Assembly: GCF_003264365.1 (NCBI RefSeq)
Contig: NZ_PYAK01000004.1
Span: 186,001-250,000 of the forward strand
Source: Micromonospora noduli
GTDB taxonomy: Bacteria > Actinomycetota > Actinomycetes > Mycobacteriales > Micromonosporaceae
DNA length: 64,000 bases
Reading direction: 5' to 3'
Position 1 is the stretch's first letter, and every line of letters starts with the position of its first letter. A program made the translations under genes and the position numbers. The notes beneath the pieces were generated by a model. It ran no database searches. It worked only from the letters and a program-made list of their open reading frames with translations, and was not told the DNA's origin. This document shows positions 52,551-61,038 of this stretch, piece after piece.

Positions 52551-55500
52551 CGGATGGCCTCCCGCTTCGGCACGACGAAGACCACGGCCACCGGGAACCG
52601 GTGCGGCTTCGGGTCTCGGTAGCGGGCGGCGACGGCCGCGAGTTCGCGGTCGCGCTCGACTTCCAGGGCCGACAAGCGTTCCTCCCAGGATTGACGGTCC
52701 TTGCGGTATTGCGCCAGTTCGTCCTTGCTCTTCGCGGCTACGGCAAGGCTGAACAGTGCGTCCTCGGCGTCATCGTCGGCGAGCGCACCGCGCAGGGTGG
52801 CGGCGAACTGGTCGAGGTTGTCGACGATGCGCTGCTGCTCAGCCGTTTGCCGCTGGTCGAGCTTGCGCTTCAGGGATTCGTGGCGCGTGGCGGTGCGCCA
52901 GTCGATGGCGGCGAGCAGACCGTCGGCGACGCGGGGCCAGCGCTCGGCGAGCCGCTTTTCCACCAGGCCGGAGGCGGCGCTGCCGGTAGTGATCGCCCGG
53001 TCGAGGATGCCGGCGAGGGTACCGAGGTTGTCCAGCCGGCGGAATCGGCCGTGCTCGGGCGCCCAACCACCGGCGTAAAGAACCTCCTCGTGCAGCCGCA
53101 CGCCGTCGGTGCCAACCAGCACGAACCGGGAGTACGCCCCGACCAGCACGTCTTCCAGCGCCGGGTCGTCGCTGACCACGGCGGTGACCCGGTGCAGCCC
53201 GATGTCCGGGTTGGAGACGGCGGCGCGCAGCAGCCGGGTCGACATGGCTACGAGGGGGTGGTTCAGGTGCGCGAGCACGATCTCGTCCTGGTCCTTGGCA
53301 ACCATGGAGTCGAAGGTGACCGGTAGTTGTCGAGGCTCCTCGTCGTTGCTCTGCAGTTTCGCGGTCAGCCCTGCGGCAGCCCGCTGCCAGGAACCGGTCA
53401 GCGGCGGGACGGTGTAGAGGCCGTCGACCAGGTGCCGGTCGTCGATGTGCCGCTTCAGCGGCTGCTGACGTGCCAGCTCCAGCGCCGTGTCGACGACCCG
53501 CTTGACGGCCGGCGGCGTGATACCGAGTTCCTCGACGGTCTTGTCCAGCTCCGCCCGTAGCTTGACGACCTGCTCGCGCAGGTTGGTTTCGGCCGGCAGA
53601 CTGCGAGTGCTCTTGCCCTTGCCCGCCTTGTCGATGTCCACGTCGACGTGCTGGCCGAGCATTCGGCGCTGCACGGCGTCGGCGAGCACGGCGTTGACCG
53701 AACCGAGGTCGGCCTCCATCCGGGCCACCTTGGTGGCAATCCGGGACAGGAACTCCAGGTCCGCCTCGAACGAGTCGACGGCCTTACCGAAGCCGCTACC
53801 CACGAAGTGCTTGATCTCGGGGGCGGTGGTCTGGCCGTACCGGTCGACCCGACCGATCCGCTGCTCCAGCTTGTTGGGGTTGAACGGGATGTCGTAGTTG
53901 ACCAGCCGGTGGCAGTACTTCTGCAGGTCGATGCCCTCGCTGGCGGCGTCGGTGGCGAGCAGGATGCGCACCGGCTGCTTCGTCGGGTCGGCCTGGAAAG
54001 CCAGCCGTAGCTGCTCCCGCTCCTCGGCGGGCGTGCCGCCGTGCAGCAGCACGAGCCCCTGCCCGGCCAGACCCTCCTGGCGGAGCAGCTCGGCCAGCCA
54101 GATCTGGGTGTCGCGGTATTCCGTGAAGACCACGACGCGCTCGTTGGTCCAGTGCCGGCCATCCGGTTTGCAGACCGCGCTGAGGTAGGCGATCAGCTCC
54201 TTGGCCTTGGCGTCCGGTAGCGCCTCCTTCGCCTCGGCCCACTGGTACATCTTCTCCAGCAGGGCCATCTCGTCGGCGCTGGCGTCGGGCTGCATGGCCC
54301 GGGTCCGGCCGAGCGCGTCGTCCTCGGCCTCGGCGAGCTGGTCGTCGGCGTAGGTGGCGACGTCGTCGAAGAAGTCCTCCATCCACTCCGGTACATCGTC
54401 ATCGGCCGGCAGGACGGCGGGGGCCGTACGGCTGCGCAGGGTCTCCAGGTAGACGCCCACGGTGTGCGCGAACGCGGCGGGGCTGGAAAAAAGCCTCTTC
54501 TTGAGCAGCAGCGTGACCAGATCGGTCGCCTTGCGTCCACGCTGCGAGTGCAGCCGCTTCCGTCGCAGCTCGGCGAACTCGGTGAGCAGGGCGTGGATCT
54601 GCCGCTCGCTCTCCGGGTAGGTAACCGGGATAGCGGTGGCGACCCGCTCCACGAAGCGGGGCTTTCCGTCGGCGTCGGTGACGTCGCGCTTGAGCCGCCG
54701 GACGACAGTGTCCTTCACCGCCGACGGGTCCGGGTCAACACCCCGGGCGAACCGCTGGTTGTCGAGGATCTCCAGCAGCGCGGTGAAGGACGCCTGGTAG
54801 CCGTTGTGCGGGGTGGCGGAGAGGAACAGCCGGTGGGTGAAGTGCGGCGCGAGCCGGCGGATCAGCTTGGTCTGCTGCGAGTCGATCGCGTAGACCTGCT
54901 TAGGGGCGGCCGGGGCGACGTGGTGCGCCTCGTCGAGAATCAGCAGGTCGAAGGTACGCGGGTAGGCAGGGCCGTCGGCGGGAAGCACCTCGTCGAGCAG
55001 GCGCTGCGCCTTCTGCCCGCGTAGCCACGGCAGGCTGATGATGCTCAGCGGGTAGACCTCGAAGGGGTTCGCCGCCGAGCCGTGGGTTCGACGAACCATG
55101 GCGCAGCGTTCGGCGTCGATGATGGTGAAGTCGAGGCCGAATTTCTCCGCCATCTCGTCACGCCACTTGAGGGTCAGACCCGCCGGGCAAACGATCATGA
55201 TTCGCCGGGCCCTCTGGCGCAGCAGCAGCTCCTGGGCAACCAGGCCAGCCTCGATGGTCTTGCCGAGGCCGACGTCATCGGCGAGGAGCAGGTTGACCCG
55301 GGGCGCGTCGACCGCGCGCGCGACCGGCTCCAGTTGGTAGTCCTCGATGGCGACACCAGAGCGGAACGGGGACTGCAATGTCTTCACGTCGGCGGAGGTC
55401 ACCGCCGACCAGCGGACGGCGTCGAGGAAGGCTGCCAGCCGCTGCGGCGAATCGAACTTGCCCTCGGTGACGTCGGGCAACGAGCCGCTGGGCAGCACCT

Positions 55501-55681
55501 GGCGCCCCGGCTCAACCTCCCAGATGACGTCGAGGGTGTAGCCGTAGCGGCCATCCTCGACGCTCTGCAGGCTGACCAGGCTGCTGTGCTCGCCCTCCTG
55601 CACATCGCTGACCACCCAGCGCTGGCCGCGTACCGCGACCAGGTCGCCGATTCCCGGCTTCGCCGTCGTCACGCTCGGCAT
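52547..55681 (-). CDS. drmD: DISARM class 1 SNF2 helicase DrmD
   Basis: 1044 aa SNF2/RapA-type ATPase, first gene of the class 1 DISARM operon. An N-terminal SH3-like barrel (GIGDLVAVRGQRWVVSDV, about 10-60) precedes the core: Walker A ADDVGLGKTIEAG near 138, LILDEAHHVAP near 250, FLSATPHNGY near 290, and the second lobe with TDAASEGIDLQKYC and QRIGRVDRYGQ near 600. The C-terminus is long and helical. ATG 55681 follows a run of G bases that can act as ribosome site. The 189-bp gap upstream should hold the operon promoter; a hairpin there (55828-55852) ends the preceding unit. Confidence 0.94.
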   Translation of the reverse strand: MPSVTTAKPGIGDLVAVRGQRWVVSDVQEGEHSSLVSLQSVEDGRYGYTLDVIWEVEPGRQVLPSGSLPDVTEGKFDSPQRLAAFLDAVRWSAVTSADVKTLQSPFRSGVAIEDYQLEPVARAVDAPRVNLLLADDVGLGKTIEAGLVAQELLLRQRARRIMIVCPAGLTLKWRDEMAEKFGLDFTIIDAERCAMVRRTHGSAANPFEVYPLSIISLPWLRGQKAQRLLDEVLPADGPAYPRTFDLLILDEAHHVAPAAPKQVYAIDSQQTKLIRRLAPHFTHRLFLSATPHNGYQASFTALLEILDNQRFARGVDPDPSAVKDTVVRRLKRDVTDADGKPRFVERVATAIPVTYPESERQIHALLTEFAELRRKRLHSQRGRKATDLVTLLLKKRLFSSPAAFAHTVGVYLETLRSRTAPAVLPADDDVPEWMEDFFDDVATYADDQLAEAEDDALGRTRAMQPDASADEMALLEKMYQWAEAKEALPDAKAKELIAYLSAVCKPDGRHWTNERVVVFTEYRDTQIWLAELLRQEGLAGQGLVLLHGGTPAEEREQLRLAFQADPTKQPVRILLATDAASEGIDLQKYCHRLVNYDIPFNPNKLEQRIGRVDRYGQTTAPEIKHFVGSGFGKAVDSFEADLEFLSRIATKVARMEADLGSVNAVLADAVQRRMLGQHVDVDIDKAGKGKSTRSLPAETNLREQVVKLRAELDKTVEELGITPPAVKRVVDTALELARQQPLKRHIDDRHLVDGLYTVPPLTGSWQRAAAGLTAKLQSNDEEPRQLPVTFDSMVAKDQDEIVLAHLNHPLVAMSTRLLRAAVSNPDIGLHRVTAVVSDDPALEDVLVGAYSRFVLVGTDGVRLHEEVLYAGGWAPEHGRFRRLDNLGTLAGILDRAITTGSAASGLVEKRLAERWPRVADGLLAAIDWRTATRHESLKRKLDQRQTAEQQRIVDNLDQFAATLRGALADDDAEDALFSLAVAAKSKDELAQYRKDRQSWEERLSALEVERDRELAAVAARYRDPKPHRFPVAVVFVVPKREAIR

Positions 55682-55827
55682 AGTCCCCCCATTGTTGGTT
55701 CGCCCCCACTCGATCCGACCCGCACCGTACGCCCGGTACTCGTGGAGTCACAGTCCGCCAAAAGGCTTGTTTGTTCACTTCACAGGACAGCGCGGGGCGG
55801 CCAAACGATCATCCCCTAGCGGTCCCA

Positions 55828-55852
55828 CTGACGGGACTGCCTAACCCGTCAG
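55828..55852 (-). terminator. Hairpin between the OGG-like gene and drmD
   Basis: CTGACGGG (55828-55835) and CCCGTCAG (55845-55852) form a perfect 8-bp stem with a 9-nt loop, 19 nt after the OGG-like gene stop on the minus strand. It probably ends the methylase-OGG unit, leaving about 145 bp for a drmD promoter. Confidence 0.55.
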
Positions 55853-55870
55853 ATGCACGACATCGATAGG

Positions 55871-56737
55871 TCAGACCGCCCGGGTTGCCCGGAAGAGCAA
55901 CAGCTCCACTAGCTCCGGTATCCACCGGTCTCCCGACTCGGACAATTGCGATGCTGACCGAACCATGAACGTCCGGTAAATCTGGTAGCGGTAGTCCGAC
56001 CAGCGCGGTCCCTGCCAGAGCCAGCGGGCGGAGCTACCGTTTTCCGCGTATGGCTCGTTGGCCCGCCGTTCCCAGAAACCCCGCATCTGCCGCGCGAGCC
56101 GCCCATCCAGGATCAGGGCTGGGCAACGCCCTTGGCCCGTCCTGCTGGCGAAGTAGAGGAACTTTGTGAAGAAGGCCGGCCCGAACTCGGAGATCTTTCC
56201 AGCGTTCAACAGCAACTGGTATGCACTCCGGGCACCCTGCTGATCGAGAGCGTCGACCGCTGCGGCTAACCGCTCCTCGATCTCATTGCTCGACAGCCCT
56301 GGCGAGCCACCCTTGCCGTTCAACACCCAGCGCAGCCGGATCGGGCCAAAACCACGATTCCCCCAGCCCCAGGCAAAGGACGTCACCAGCAGCGGCAGCC
56401 ACAGCTCGCTTTCGCGGCACCGTAGCGCCACCTTTGTCACCTCGCCTCGATTCAGCGCCGGAGGCGACGTGGCAGCAGCATCGAAGGGCAGCCATTGATT
56501 GAACTTCGCCCACCGCGCCGGCACGATGCCGATCGAGTGACCACTGACCAGGTCTTCGGCACCGCGGTGCCCGCCAGACCTGAGTTCCCACTCAAGACGC
56601 TGCTGCCTGAGCCAACCCTGCTCCTCGGGAGCAAGGCCGCCCTCGACCACGCCCCTGTCGTAGACCGATGCATCGTCCGGCAGCAACGTGCGATAGTCGC
56701 AGCGCTGCGCCGCGGTGTCGTTCAGGCCTGCGGTCAC
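55871..56737 (-). CDS. OGG-fold DNA glycosylase-like protein
   Basis: 288 aa. The middle part resembles bacterial OGG-fold proteins: FNQWLPFDAAA, SFAWGWGNRGFGPIRLRW, and the helix-hairpin-helix-like FGPAFFTKFLYF followed by LILDGRLAR. Lys192 and Asp211 are 19 residues apart, the same spacing as the catalytic Lys and Asp of OGG1-type glycosylases. The protein may therefore be a base-excising glycosylase/lyase, or may use the fold only to recognise bases. GTG 56737 overlaps the upstream methylase stop by 4 bp (GTGA), so both are made together. A hairpin follows the gene. The pairing suggests a modification-linked DNA-damaging or DNA-sensing partner; this role is inference. Confidence 0.72.
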   Translation of the reverse strand: MTAGLNDTAAQRCDYRTLLPDDASVYDRGVVEGGLAPEEQGWLRQQRLEWELRSGGHRGAEDLVSGHSIGIVPARWAKFNQWLPFDAAATSPPALNRGEVTKVALRCRESELWLPLLVTSFAWGWGNRGFGPIRLRWVLNGKGGSPGLSSNEIEERLAAAVDALDQQGARSAYQLLLNAGKISEFGPAFFTKFLYFASRTGQGRCPALILDGRLARQMRGFWERRANEPYAENGSSARWLWQGPRWSDYRYQIYRTFMVRSASQLSESGDRWIPELVELLLFRATRAV

Positions 56738-58656
56738 TTCGCCCCACCTGCGGGGTGAAGTGCGCCGGCGGCCAGTCCGTCCGCGGTGAGACGCACCAGC
56801 TCGGCGCTGAGCGAACCCACCTCCGCGACAGCCGATTCGAACGCGATGAGCCGCTGAAACGCCTCCCCATGTGCCCGTTGCTCATCCAATGGCAACCGCC
56901 GGATCTGTGCCCGACGGACGTCGACCCGTGAACCAGACAGGCTCGTCGTCTGCTTGTCGTTGGCCGAGTTGCGCAACTGCCCGGCCATGAACCACGGATC
57001 GAGCGCGGCCGGGTTAGGACGCAGCAGATAGAGGTGAGCACCGAGGAGCACCCCATCGGATGTGATCACCCGTGAGATCAGTTGCCGCGCCGCCACAGGC
57101 ACGACCACGTCCCCCGCCATCAGGGGCACGCGTTCCAGCAGTGTGCCGTCGTCGTGCCCGGACGCGTCGACACCTGCGACGACGTCCCTGCCGGTGAGGA
57201 CGAGTGGGCCTTGCCCGTGCGCTACGGAGCCACCCTCCGCCCGGCTTGGCGTGGAACGGATGGGCCCGATCACCTGCAGGGCGCCGGTGCGAGCCAACTC
57301 GGCGACCGTCAGGGTGCCCGACGCCGGCGCTTCTGTTGGTGTTGCCGTGACCTGCGGAAGTAGCGCCGGAAGCTCGCCGACGATGGCGGCCAGTCGTTCT
57401 CTGGTGCGTACCAGATGCTCTCCGGAAGCCTCGCCCACGACGGCGGGTTGCCGGCGTGCGGGGGTGAGGTCGACTTCCTCATCGAGCAGTTCGATGACCG
57501 GGACCGCGCGGGCGAACCCGGCCTCCTCGACGTCGCCGTCGGGGGCGGCAACGAACTCCCGCCACGTGGCCAGCACGCGCGGTGCGGTGTCGGCCAGGTC
57601 GCCGCCGGCGGCGTCGATCAGCAGCGCCCGCGCTGGTGGCGGCGCGTCGGTCGCGGCGCGTCGCAGCACCCACAGGTGCAGGGGTACGCCGTGCGGCGCC
57701 GCCACGCCCGGCGGAAGCGCGATGACGGCGCGCAGGTGACCTCGCCGGAGCAGTTCGCCGCGGATGCGTTTGCCGGCGCGGCGGCTGGCGACAGTGGGTG
57801 GCATCAGCAGGACGGCGTGCCCGCCGACCCGCACGTGGGCGAGGGCGTGCTGCACCCAGGCCAGCTCGGGTTCGGTGCGGGGTGTGGTGCCGACGATCCA
57901 GCGGGGGTCGTGGCCGAGTTCCTCGTCGCCCCAGTTGGTGGCACCGAAGGGTGGGTGGCAGACGACGGCGTCGACGGCGCGGCCGGCGAAGGCGTCGGCG
58001 CGCAGCGAGTCACCGCCGCTGACCTCCCCGGGTACGTCGTGCAGGGCTAGCCACAGGCCGGCGAGCCGGGCCAACTCGTCGTCGAGTTCCTGCCCGTACA
58101 TCGAGGTGCTGCCGGCGCGGACGGCGGCTCGCAGGATGGCGCCGGAGCCGGCGGCCGGGTCCAGCACTGAGCCGCCGCCGACGTTGGCGAGCCCGATCAT
58201 CAGGTCGGCGAGGTCGTCGGGGGTGGCGAAGGGGCGACCGGGCCCTGGTGCGGAGAACCGCTGCCACAACTCGTCGAACGCGCCCTGCGGGCCCAACTCG
58301 TCGGCGAGGGCGTCGACGTCGGGCAGCAGCGGCGTGAGCTGGGCATCGATGCTGGCGCTGCGGGAGCCGCGTTGACGGGCCAGCAGCAGGGCGCCGACGG
58401 CGGCGAGGCCGGCGGCCGGGGAGTCGCTGGCTGCGGCGAGGTGTCGCCAGAGCCGGTCGGCGGTGGCGAGCTCGGGGAGCTTGCCCTGGGTGCGTAACCA
58501 CTGCTCGACCTGGATCAGGTCGAACTCGGGGCTCGCCGTCGTTCCGCCCACGGGGGCGGGGAAGTCGGGATGCCGTTTACGCCAGTTGCTGACCGCAGCG
58601 CGACCGACACCGGCGAGCCGGGCTATCTCCGCTGCCGTGATGGTCGGGTTCTCCAC
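56734..58656 (-). CDS. HTH-type N6 DNA methylase with HPPF in motif IV
   Basis: 640 aa, paralogue of the product of 39994-41961. N-terminal HTH AAEIARLAGVGRAAVSNWRKR, SAM motif DPAAGSGAILRAA near residue 170, C-terminal specificity-like part (RRLPLDEQRAHGEAFQRL). Motif IV reads VVCHPPFGATNWG near 233: the catalytic Asn of NPPF is His (codon CAC), whereas the paralogue has CNPPF. The enzyme may be inactive, altered or tolerant of this change; it could act as a SAM-dependent reader. GTG 58656 starts the frame. The stop overlaps the OGG-like gene (GTGA). The gene is divergent from a lipoprotein gene. Confidence 0.88.
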   Translation of the reverse strand: MENPTITAAEIARLAGVGRAAVSNWRKRHPDFPAPVGGTTASPEFDLIQVEQWLRTQGKLPELATADRLWRHLAAASDSPAAGLAAVGALLLARQRGSRSASIDAQLTPLLPDVDALADELGPQGAFDELWQRFSAPGPGRPFATPDDLADLMIGLANVGGGSVLDPAAGSGAILRAAVRAGSTSMYGQELDDELARLAGLWLALHDVPGEVSGGDSLRADAFAGRAVDAVVCHPPFGATNWGDEELGHDPRWIVGTTPRTEPELAWVQHALAHVRVGGHAVLLMPPTVASRRAGKRIRGELLRRGHLRAVIALPPGVAAPHGVPLHLWVLRRAATDAPPPARALLIDAAGGDLADTAPRVLATWREFVAAPDGDVEEAGFARAVPVIELLDEEVDLTPARRQPAVVGEASGEHLVRTRERLAAIVGELPALLPQVTATPTEAPASGTLTVAELARTGALQVIGPIRSTPSRAEGGSVAHGQGPLVLTGRDVVAGVDASGHDDGTLLERVPLMAGDVVVPVAARQLISRVITSDGVLLGAHLYLLRPNPAALDPWFMAGQLRNSANDKQTTSLSGSRVDVRRAQIRRLPLDEQRAHGEAFQRLIAFESAVAEVGSLSAELVRLTADGLAAGALHPAGGAK

Positions 58657-58691
58657 GTCGAAAGTCTCGCACGCCTGTCAAGCATGAGATT

Positions 58692-58725
58692 GTCTGTTGA
58701 CACTGTTGTCAGACGATGCTCTTAT
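58692..58725. promoter_or_regulatory. Promoter with imperfect dyad in the divergent methylase/lipoprotein gap
   Basis: TTGACA (58697-58702) and TCTTAT (58720-58725), 17 bp apart, form a plausible promoter for the lipoprotein gene at 58759. The -35 box lies in an imperfect 23-bp dyad (58692-58714) with 5-bp outer arms GTCTG/CAGAC and a matching centre, 8 of 11 positions paired. A regulator could control both divergent genes from here. Confidence 0.4.
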
Positions 58726-58758
58726 TGACCCCGCAACGCTCACTTCAGGAGGACAACG

Positions 58759-59319
58759 ATGCGCAAGACCACCACTCTCGCTCTGCTCGCCACCGGCCTC
58801 ATCGCCCTGGGCTGCGGCTCCGGTGCCGCCGACAAGGCGAGCGACTCCAGCAGCGACAGCAAGGCGAGCAGCTCCAGCGGCGACGAAGGCGGCGCCAAGG
58901 CCGAGGAGAAGCCGGCGAAGACCGCCAAGATCGGGCAGCCGGCCCGGGACGGGAAGTTCGAGTTCACCGTCAAGTCGTCCAAGTGCGGCGTTGCCAAGAT
59001 CGGCAGCGACATGCTCGGCCAGAAGGCGCAGGGCCAGTTCTGCCTGGTCACGGTGAATGTGAAGAACATCGGCAAGGAAGCGCAGATGTTCGACGGCAGC
59101 AGCCAGAAGGCTTACGCGGCTGACGGCACCGAGTACTCCGCCGACACCGGAGCGGCGATCTACGCGAACAAGAACGCCGAGACGTTCCTCAACGACATCA
59201 ACCCCGGCAACCAGGTCAACGGCGTCGTGGTCTTCGACATCCCGAAGAACGTCAAGATCACCAAGCTCGAGCTGCACGACTCGATGTTCTCCGGCGGCGT
59301 CGACGTCGCCCTCGGCTGA
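58759..59319 (+). CDS. DUF4352-like lipoprotein
   Basis: 186 aa. Signal peptide with lipobox LGCG near residue 19, then a Ser/Asp/Lys-rich linker (about 25-55). A single beta-rich domain resembles the telokin-like DUF4352: DGKFEFTVKSSKCGV, QFCLVTVNVKNIGKEAQMF, GTEYSADTGAAIY, NPGNQVNGVVVFDIP, KLELHDS. Such proteins sit on the outer face of the membrane and probably bind ligands or proteins; function is unknown. A strong terminator follows, so it is a single-gene unit. Confidence 0.85.
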   Translation: MRKTTTLALLATGLIALGCGSGAADKASDSSSDSKASSSSGDEGGAKAEEKPAKTAKIGQPARDGKFEFTVKSSKCGVAKIGSDMLGQKAQGQFCLVTVNVKNIGKEAQMFDGSSQKAYAADGTEYSADTGAAIYANKNAETFLNDINPGNQVNGVVVFDIPKNVKITKLELHDSMFSGGVDVALG

Positions 59320-59334
59320 CCTCTCCCCCACTGA

Positions 59335-59363
59335 CCGGGGCGGGCAAACCACGCCCGCCCCGG
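59335..59363 (+). terminator. Terminator after the lipoprotein gene
   Basis: A perfect 11-bp G+C stem, CCGGGGCGGGC (59335-59345) and GCCCGCCCCGG (59353-59363), with a 7-nt loop, begins 16 bp after the lipoprotein stop. There is no U-run, which is usual in this group. Confidence 0.8.
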
Positions 59364-59401
59364 CTGTTCACAGCGCACCTGTTCACAGAAGGAGCCTCGC
59401 C

Positions 59402-60133
59402 ATGACCGATCCGACCAACCCGACGCCGCCTGATGAACCCAGTGAGCCGCCACAGCCTTCGCCAGCTCCCGTAGCGGGTCCGGCATCCGAGACCGACCCG
59501 GTCTTCCTGTCCGCCCCTCCCGTAACCGGGAAGCGGTCCAACGTGCGGGCCTGGGTGGTCGGCGGCATCGCACTCGCGGTGATCCTCTGCTGCGGCGGCG
59601 CTGTCATCGGCACGTTCAACGGTGACGAGTCGAAGCCGACCGCTGGCGCCAGCAGCTCGCCTGCGCCAAGCCCCACCAGCGCGTCGCCGACGACTGTCGC
59701 TCCCATTACAGCGGCCCCGACCAGCGCGGCCCCCACCAGCGCCCTCCCGAGCCCGACCAAGGCTGCCCCGCCGCCGAAGCCGAAGCCGCCGTCGTACAAG
59801 ACGTTGACCGAACGGCAGTGGAAGCTGATCGCCAAGGACCCGGACGGCTACCTGGGGAAGACCTACGTCGTCTACGGGCGGGTCACCCAGTTCGATGCGG
59901 CCACCGGCACCGACAGCTTCCGCGCCGACGTCGCCCACCGTCGGATGGCCGAAGACTACGACTACGAGACCAACACCATCTTGAACGGATCCGAATCGGA
60001 CCTCGACAACCTCGTCGAGGACGACATCTTCCGCGCCAACGTGACGGTGCTCGGCTCCTTCAGCTACGACACCCAGATCGGCGGCGAGACCACTGTCGCC
60101 CTGCTCCAGGTCGACTCCATCAAGGTCCTCTGA
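59402..60133 (+). CDS. Single-pass membrane protein with Pro/Ala/Thr linker and a C-terminal small beta domain
   Basis: 243 aa, no signal peptide. An N-terminal Pro-rich cytoplasmic segment (1-45) is followed by one transmembrane helix (AWVVGGIALAVILCCGG, about 50-68), then an extracellular linker of Ser, Pro, Ala and Thr (about 75-130), and then a domain of about 105 residues: LTERQWKLIAKDPDGYLGKTYVVYGRVTQ... with VTVLGSFSYDTQIGG and VALLQVDSI, a pattern suggesting an OB-like barrel. Many actinomycete surface proteins share this layout. No specific function is recognised. The RNase H-like gene follows after 26 bp. Confidence 0.75.
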   Translation: MTDPTNPTPPDEPSEPPQPSPAPVAGPASETDPVFLSAPPVTGKRSNVRAWVVGGIALAVILCCGGAVIGTFNGDESKPTAGASSSPAPSPTSASPTTVAPITAAPTSAAPTSALPSPTKAAPPPKPKPPSYKTLTERQWKLIAKDPDGYLGKTYVVYGRVTQFDAATGTDSFRADVAHRRMAEDYDYETNTILNGSESDLDNLVEDDIFRANVTVLGSFSYDTQIGGETTVALLQVDSIKVL

Positions 60134-60159
60134 ACTCCCCTCAGACGTCAGGAGGCGTC

Positions 60160-60996
60160 GTGCGCCCCGATGAGTTCCTCCGCGCCCTGACCCAGCTCCC
60201 CCCGCCCCTGCACGACCGCGTCCTCATCCTTCGCCCCTTCACCCGCGCCACCCGTTGCGACGACTGCCAGGGCATCGGTGATGCGGTCCACCTCGCCCTC
60301 ACCGCCGCCCACTACGACGAGCTGACCTCCGCCGCCGAGCTGCTCGACACCGCCGAGCGCCTCGCCGCCGCGCACACCGAGCACTCGGGGCGCAAGGCCG
60401 ACTGCCTGCCGCTTCCCGACCAGGAGCGCGGGCGCGGCCGCGTACTCCGCTGGGCGAAGGCGGCCGGTCCGCTGGTGGCGGCGACCGACGCCAGCTGGAA
60501 GGGCCGCGCCGGTGGCATCGGGTACGTGATCAGCGATGGCCACTACGGCCTGCTCGGGCGGGGCACCGGCCGGCTCGACCCGACCGGCAGGTCCCGGGTG
60601 CTCGTCGACGAACTGCGCGCGGTCGACTACCTGCTCACCGGGTACGACGAGGTGCCAACCGGCATGACAGTGCTGCTGGACAGCCTGACGGCCGTGCGGT
60701 ACCTGCACCGCTGGCAGGCCGGCGAGACCGACGCGATGCCCGCCGGCTACAGCCTGCGGCAGCGCCGCTGGTCAGACAAACCGACCCTGGTCCGGCTCGC
60801 CGACCAGGTGGCCCAATGCCCCGACGTGACGTTCGCGCACGTCAAGGGGCACAGCGGCCACGCCCTCAACGAGGCCGCCGACGGCCTGTCGCACATGGCC
60901 CGCCGCCGGCGGGAGGAGTCCTTCGACCTGCGTCCCCGGGCGCACGCCCTGGTCGACGCGTTCCTGCGCGACTGGCACGCGAACGCCGCGGTCTGA
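60160..60996 (+). CDS. RNase H-like protein
   Basis: 278 aa from GTG 60160 (GGAGG 4 nt upstream). The N-terminal about 100 residues are helical, with RCDDCQGIGDA as a possible metal site. The rest has the RNase HI fold with its four acidic positions: Asp in ATDASWKGRAGGIGY, Glu in VDELRAVDYLL, Asp in LLDSLTAVRYL, and the last Asp in HVKGHSGHALNEAADGLSH, which also supplies the loop His. It should cleave RNA in RNA-DNA hybrids. The extra N-terminal domain and the setting next to a zinc-hook ATPase suggest an accessory rather than housekeeping enzyme. A hairpin separates it from the next gene. Confidence 0.85.
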   Translation: MRPDEFLRALTQLPPPLHDRVLILRPFTRATRCDDCQGIGDAVHLALTAAHYDELTSAAELLDTAERLAAAHTEHSGRKADCLPLPDQERGRGRVLRWAKAAGPLVAATDASWKGRAGGIGYVISDGHYGLLGRGTGRLDPTGRSRVLVDELRAVDYLLTGYDEVPTGMTVLLDSLTAVRYLHRWQAGETDAMPAGYSLRQRRWSDKPTLVRLADQVAQCPDVTFAHVKGHSGHALNEAADGLSHMARRRREESFDLRPRAHALVDAFLRDWHANAAV

Positions 60997-61038
60997 CCGC
61001 GCGACCGCGGTAACCCGCACTTCCACCGCTCACCCCGG

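Noticed and set aside
22000-58700. Prophage or integrative element boundaries
   Set aside because: No integrase, transposase, tRNA or flanking direct repeats were found by eye. The island may be mobile, but nothing in the window shows how.
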